From Artemia franciscana (taxonomy: Eukaryota > Arthropoda > Branchiopoda > Anostraca > Artemiidae), in assembly GCF_032884065.1 (NCBI RefSeq), contig NC_088881.1:10451147-10515146 (forward strand): DNA of 64,000 bases, written 5' to 3'. The position numbers and the translations under genes are program-made. Positions 60,120 to 64,000 of the stretch are shown one piece after another; the first letter of the stretch is position 1, and each line of letters starts with the position of its first letter. Under the pieces are notes generated by a model. The model was not told the DNA's origin, ran no database searches, and worked only from the letters and a program-made list of their open reading frames with translations.

Positions 60120-60261
60120 TGAAACTTTCCTCCTCAACACCTCGCTCTTTACGCTAAAGTTTGACTCTTTGTCACAACTCTACTTTTTAAAACAATAAAA
60201 AAAACTTTAGTGTAGAGAGCGGGGTGCTGAGGAGGGAACACCCCCTTTCATATACGGAATT
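60120..60261. repeat. Hairpin element, AAGGAGCGAC family, cut by the gap
   Basis: CCTCCTCAACACCTCGCTCTTTACGCTAAAG pairs with CTTTAGTGTAGAGAGCGGGGTGCTGAGGAGG. The right arm ends at CATATACGGAATT, directly before the Ns. Confidence 0.7.
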
Positions 60262-60361
60262 NNNNNNNNNNNNNNNNNNNNNNNNNNNNNNNNNNNNNNN
60301 NNNNNNNNNNNNNNNNNNNNNNNNNNNNNNNNNNNNNNNNNNNNNNNNNNNNNNNNNNNNN
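60262..60361. other. Assembly gap (100 N)
   Basis: Exactly 100 N, a usual placeholder for a gap of unknown size, sitting between two inverted-repeat structures. Confidence 0.98.
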
Positions 60362-62559
60362 GTGAGAGGCGATTCTGGCATTAACCCCCCTTATTAGGAT
60401 TGTATAAACATGATGTTAGTTCATTTGTTAATAGATATGTTTATCTATTATTCGTCCATGCGTCATTCCTAGGGCAGTGGCACTAAAGTCATAGAGCTAA
60501 GATATCACAGAACCTATAGTTTTTGAAGTGTTTGGTCAAATGGTACGGGTAAACGGCGGGTGTAAGTTTGCCCCTTTTTTTGGACCAATTATCTTTTAGC
60601 AAGTCACGCCTTCCTTTCTCTCTTTCTCTCTCTATCATTTTCTCTCTCTCTCTCTCTTTCTCTCTGTATCTGTGTGTCTAAGCGGGTGTCATCATGTTTC
60701 TGTGTCTTTATTTGTGTGTTTGTGAGTCTGACTCTGTGTGGGTTTGTACGTGTTTTTGTCTCTCTGTCTCTCTGTGTCTGTGTGTCTAAGCGAGTGATTG
60801 CTTGCTTCTATGTCTGTGTTTGTATGTTTTTGATTCTGACTCTGATTGAGTATGTTCTTTTTTTTATCTCTCTCTCGGTGAATATATGTCTGAACGGATA
60901 TTTTCTTGTATCTAAATCTGTCTTTGTGTGTTTGAATCTGTGTGTTTGTATGTGTTTTGTCTCTCTCTTTGTTCCTATGTGTCTTATTGGGTGTTAGGAT
61001 TTTTCAGTGTCTGTGTTTTGTATGTTTGCGTGTCCGACTCTGTTTGTTTGCTGATGTTTTTGTCTCTCTGTCTTTCTGTGCCTGTGTGTCTAAGTGGGTG
61101 TTTGCCTATCTCTCAGATTGTCTTTGTATGTTTGTTTGTCTGACTATTTGGGTGTTTGTAGGTGTTTTGTCTTTCTGTGCCTTTGTGGCTGAGCCAGTAA
61201 TTGCTTCTGTCTGTGTCTGTCTTTGTGTGTTTGTGTGTCTGACTCTGTTTGTGTTTGTAGTCTTTTTATCTCCCATTCTGTGCCTGTATAACCGAGCAAC
61301 TGTTCGCTAATTTTTCTTTCTCTGTCTTCGTGTTTTTGTGGGGTGTTTGCCTATCCCCGTTCCGGTCTATGCGTGTTTTTGTGTCTGAAACCTTGTGTTT
61401 CTATGTGTTTTTGTCTTTCTCTCTGTGCCTGTATGTGTCTGAGCGACTGTTTGCTTCAAACAGTCGCAAACAGTCGCTCAGACACATACAGGCACAGAGA
61501 GAAAGACAAAAACACATAGAAACACAAGGTTTCAGACACAAAAACACGCATAGACTGGAACGGGGATAGGCAAACACCCCGCAAAAACACGAAGACAGAG
61601 AAAGAAAAATTAGCGAACAGTTGCTCGGTTATACAGGCACAGAATGGGAGATAAAAAGACTACAAACACAAACAGAGTCAGACACACAAACACACAAAGA
61701 CAGACACAGACAGAAGCAATTACTGGCTCAGCCACACAGGCACAGAAAGACAAAACACCTACAAACACCCAAATAGTCAGACAAACAAACATACAAAGAC
61801 AATCTGAGAGATAGGCAAACACCCACTTAGACACACAGGCACAAAAAGACAGAGTGACAAAAACATCAGCAAACAAACAGAGTCGGACACGCAAACATAC
61901 AAAAAACAGACACTGAAAAAATTCCTAACACCCAATAAGACACACAGGAACAAAGAGAGAGACAAAACACATACAAACACACAGATTCAAACACACAAAG
62001 ACAGATTTAGATGCAAGAAAATATCCGTTCAGACATATATTCACCGAGAGAGAGATAAAAAAAGTACATACTCAATCAGAGTCAGAATCAAAAACATACA
62101 AAGACAGACATAGAAGCAAGCAATCACTCGCTTAGACACACAGACACAGAGAGACAGAGAGACAAAAACCCGTACAAACCCACACAGAGTCAGACTCACA
62201 AACACACAAATAAAGACACAGAAACATAATGACACCCGCTTAGACACACAGATACAGAGAGAAAGAGAGAGAGAGAGAGAAAATGATAGAGAGAGAAAGA
62301 GAGAAAGGCAGGCGTGACTTGCTAAAAGATAATTGGTCCAAAAAAAGGGGCACACTTACACCCGCCGTTTACCCGTACCATTTGACCAAACACTTCAAAA
62401 ACTATAGGTTCTGTGATATCTTAGCTCTATGACTTTAGTGCCACTGCCCTAGGAATGACGCATGGACGAATAATAGATAAACATATCTATTAACAAATGA
62501 ACTAACATCATGTTTATACAATCCTAATAAGGGGGGTTAATGCCAGAATCGCCTCTCAC
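60362..62559. repeat. 2.2 kb near-perfect palindrome of simple-sequence DNA
   Basis: Left arm 60362-61454 and right arm 61466-62559, each about 1,093 bp, around an 11 bp spacer (TTCAAACAGTC). The arms carry about 260 bp of ordinary sequence at the outer ends and about 800 bp of TGTGTCTG / CTCTCT-like repeats inside. The arms differ at scattered bases (for example CACGCCTTCC against CACGCCTGCC, TACGTGTTTT against TACGGGTTTT). The left arm begins at the gap edge. Confidence 0.9.
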
Positions 62560-63495
62560 TCAATTAGACTATCTGCCTTGGTTTTTTTCTAAAATTAGCC
62601 ACGATGATACCCACAACTATTCAATTTCAATTCAAAAATTCGATTTGCATTCAACCCAACGATAACTTTATCAGGTGCACATAATTTCTCAGAATATTCC
62701 ATCTTCACTTTTTCAAAATATCACACAAGTGTTTATAATTCCATTTTGCAATAAATACTAGCTGAAAACATACAATAAACTAGGTAGTTTCGATGACTAG
62801 CCATACAGTACCACGAAGGCAACCGTATAAAAAAAGAAGAATAAACCATGTTCAACATTCCAAAAAATTTAGTCCAAAAAATTCTGAGTCCAAATTGCTG
62901 ATGCCTATTTTTTGTTGGGGGGAGCAAACAGTTGGAGGATGAGGGCTATTGGGGTCCTTAGAGGTAGGGCATGGATGGCCGTAAGTTCCCTCTAAAGGAA
63001 GTGTTGATATAAGCACTCATTACACTAAGCACTCATTTCACTTTGCATATGTTACAGATCATGTCACGTAGAGTTCCATAATATATCAAAATTCTATTAG
63101 TCCAAATTGAAATCAAATGAAGCGGTTTACTTTCTTTTGTTAATCATGTTTTGACACGTATTTGAAAATCAGATGCCGGCTGGATTATGCTAACGATGTA
63201 TCTTTATTGTAGTCATCTAAGTGCGTCAATGACCCAAATAGGGTGTGCAATCTGTAGTATAGGCAACTTCTAGTGTCCAAATAACGTGTGCTGTCCGGAC
63301 CCATCTTTAGCATACTACTCACCCTTTGTGATTTATCAATATTTCTAGTAATTTTTTCATATTGTCTAAACAAAAAAGCACTACACCAGCACATAAAGCA
63401 CTCAATTATTGAAGGAAGTCACTACATCAACCAAACAATCCCTAAAATCTAGTGACTTTTCTTGCCGTGCAGTAACCCTGTATGCAATGTGGGTG
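62560..63495. other. Nothing recognised
   Basis: No repeat shared with the rest of the window and no convincing coding sequence. Confidence 0.4.
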
Positions 63496-64000
63496 ATCAA
63501 ACAGTTCGTGGTAACGAACTGTAGTAAGGAGCGACCCGGCTCAATAGTAACCGAAACTCTAAAAATGGAATTTTGATACCAATAGTTACATCACAAGAAT
63601 TTTAATGCTGATTTTAAATATATAAATTTCATGAAGATCAGTTATACCCATCAAAAGTTACGAGCCTGAGAAAATTTGCCTCATTTTAGAAAATAGGAGA
63701 AAACATCCCCTAAAAGTCATACAATCTTAACGGAAATCACACCATCAGATTCAGCGTATCAGAGAACCTTATTGTAAAAGTTTCAAGCTCCTATCTACAA
63801 AAATGTGGAATTTCGCATTTTTTTGCCAGAAGACAGATCACGAATGCGTGTTTATTTGTTTATTTGTTTTATTTGTTAGTTTCTTACTGTTTTAAAAATA
63901 GAGTTAAGAGAAAGAGTCAAACTTTAGCGTAAAGAGCGGGGCGTTGAGGAGGAAAAGCCCCTTTCATATACGGAGTAATTTCTGTTCGTTTTAAGTTTTA
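63496..64000. repeat. CAAACAGTTCGTGG element followed by half an AAGGAGCGAC hairpin
   Basis: 63499 CAAACAGTTCGTGGTAACGAACTGTAGTAAGGAGCGACCCGG through CAGATCACGAATGCG parallels 44255-44600. From 63885 comes a right arm of the hairpin family (CTTTAGCGTAAAGAGCGGGGCG..TACGGAGTAATTTCTGTTCG), cut by the window end. Confidence 0.7.

Noticed and set aside
60674..62355. Ser/Val/Cys/Leu-rich frames in the palindrome arms
   Set aside because: Translation of TGTGTCTG-type simple repeats; present on both arms only because of the palindrome.

Overview
This 64 kb window is eukaryotic, AT-rich and almost wholly made of decayed mobile DNA. No bacterial-type gene organisation, rRNA, intact cellular tRNA or CRISPR array is visible. 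The best clue to the host is three minus-strand pieces of a globin gene. Two are copies of one 236 bp exon that joins the end of one globin domain (G and H helices) through a linker to the start of the next (A and B helices). The third is part of a haem-pocket exon with candidate HisE7 and HisF8. Tandem polymeric globins of this kind, with introns at B12.2 and G7.0, are known from branchiopod crustaceans. Together with the general look of the repeats this points to a brine shrimp (Artemia) or a close relative. That assignment is inference.

Layout. 1-4.55 kb: tRNA-derived SINEs (one inside another) and long dispersed repeats that recur at 28-34, 41-42 and 52-54 kb. 4.6-13.7 kb: a nest of Helitrons inserted into one of those repeats. 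It holds one nearly complete autonomous element on the minus strand (8526-13444: promoter with TGACGTCA sites, zinc-finger/basic N-terminal module, HUH Rep, PIF1-like helicase, two 3' hairpins with CTAG). The coding region is broken by at least two stops, three frameshifts and an internal deletion. Several non-autonomous relatives lie around and inside it. 13.7-16.1 kb: the rest of the interrupted repeat, then unremarkable AT-rich DNA. 16.1-22.5 kb: globin exon pieces flanking a hAT transposon whose transposase is cut by a non-LTR retrotransposon (ORF1 with zinc knuckles, ORF2 with endonuclease and FADD reverse transcriptase, both disrupted). 23.7-25.5 kb: an element with internal ~290 bp repeats, carrying a 650 bp insertion with a 12 bp target-site duplication that contains the second globin exon.

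25-41 kb is dominated by a 2.5 kb block present twice (25.14-27.71 and 38.16-40.70 kb), foldback elements and further copies of the ~290 bp-repeat element. 42-60 kb holds many copies of two inverted-repeat families that share the core AAGGAGCGAC, an isolated 200 bp palindrome and a 50.4-50.8 kb minisatellite. A 100 N assembly gap lies at 60262-60361. Immediately after it is a 2.2 kb near-perfect palindrome (60362-62559) of TGTGTCTG-like simple sequence. The last 500 bp is another copy of the dispersed inverted-repeat families.

No intact protein-coding gene is supported. What the window records is a succession of insertions: Helitrons into Helitron ends, a LINE into a hAT, a retroposed segment carrying a spliceable globin exon, and foldback elements amplifying within older repeats.
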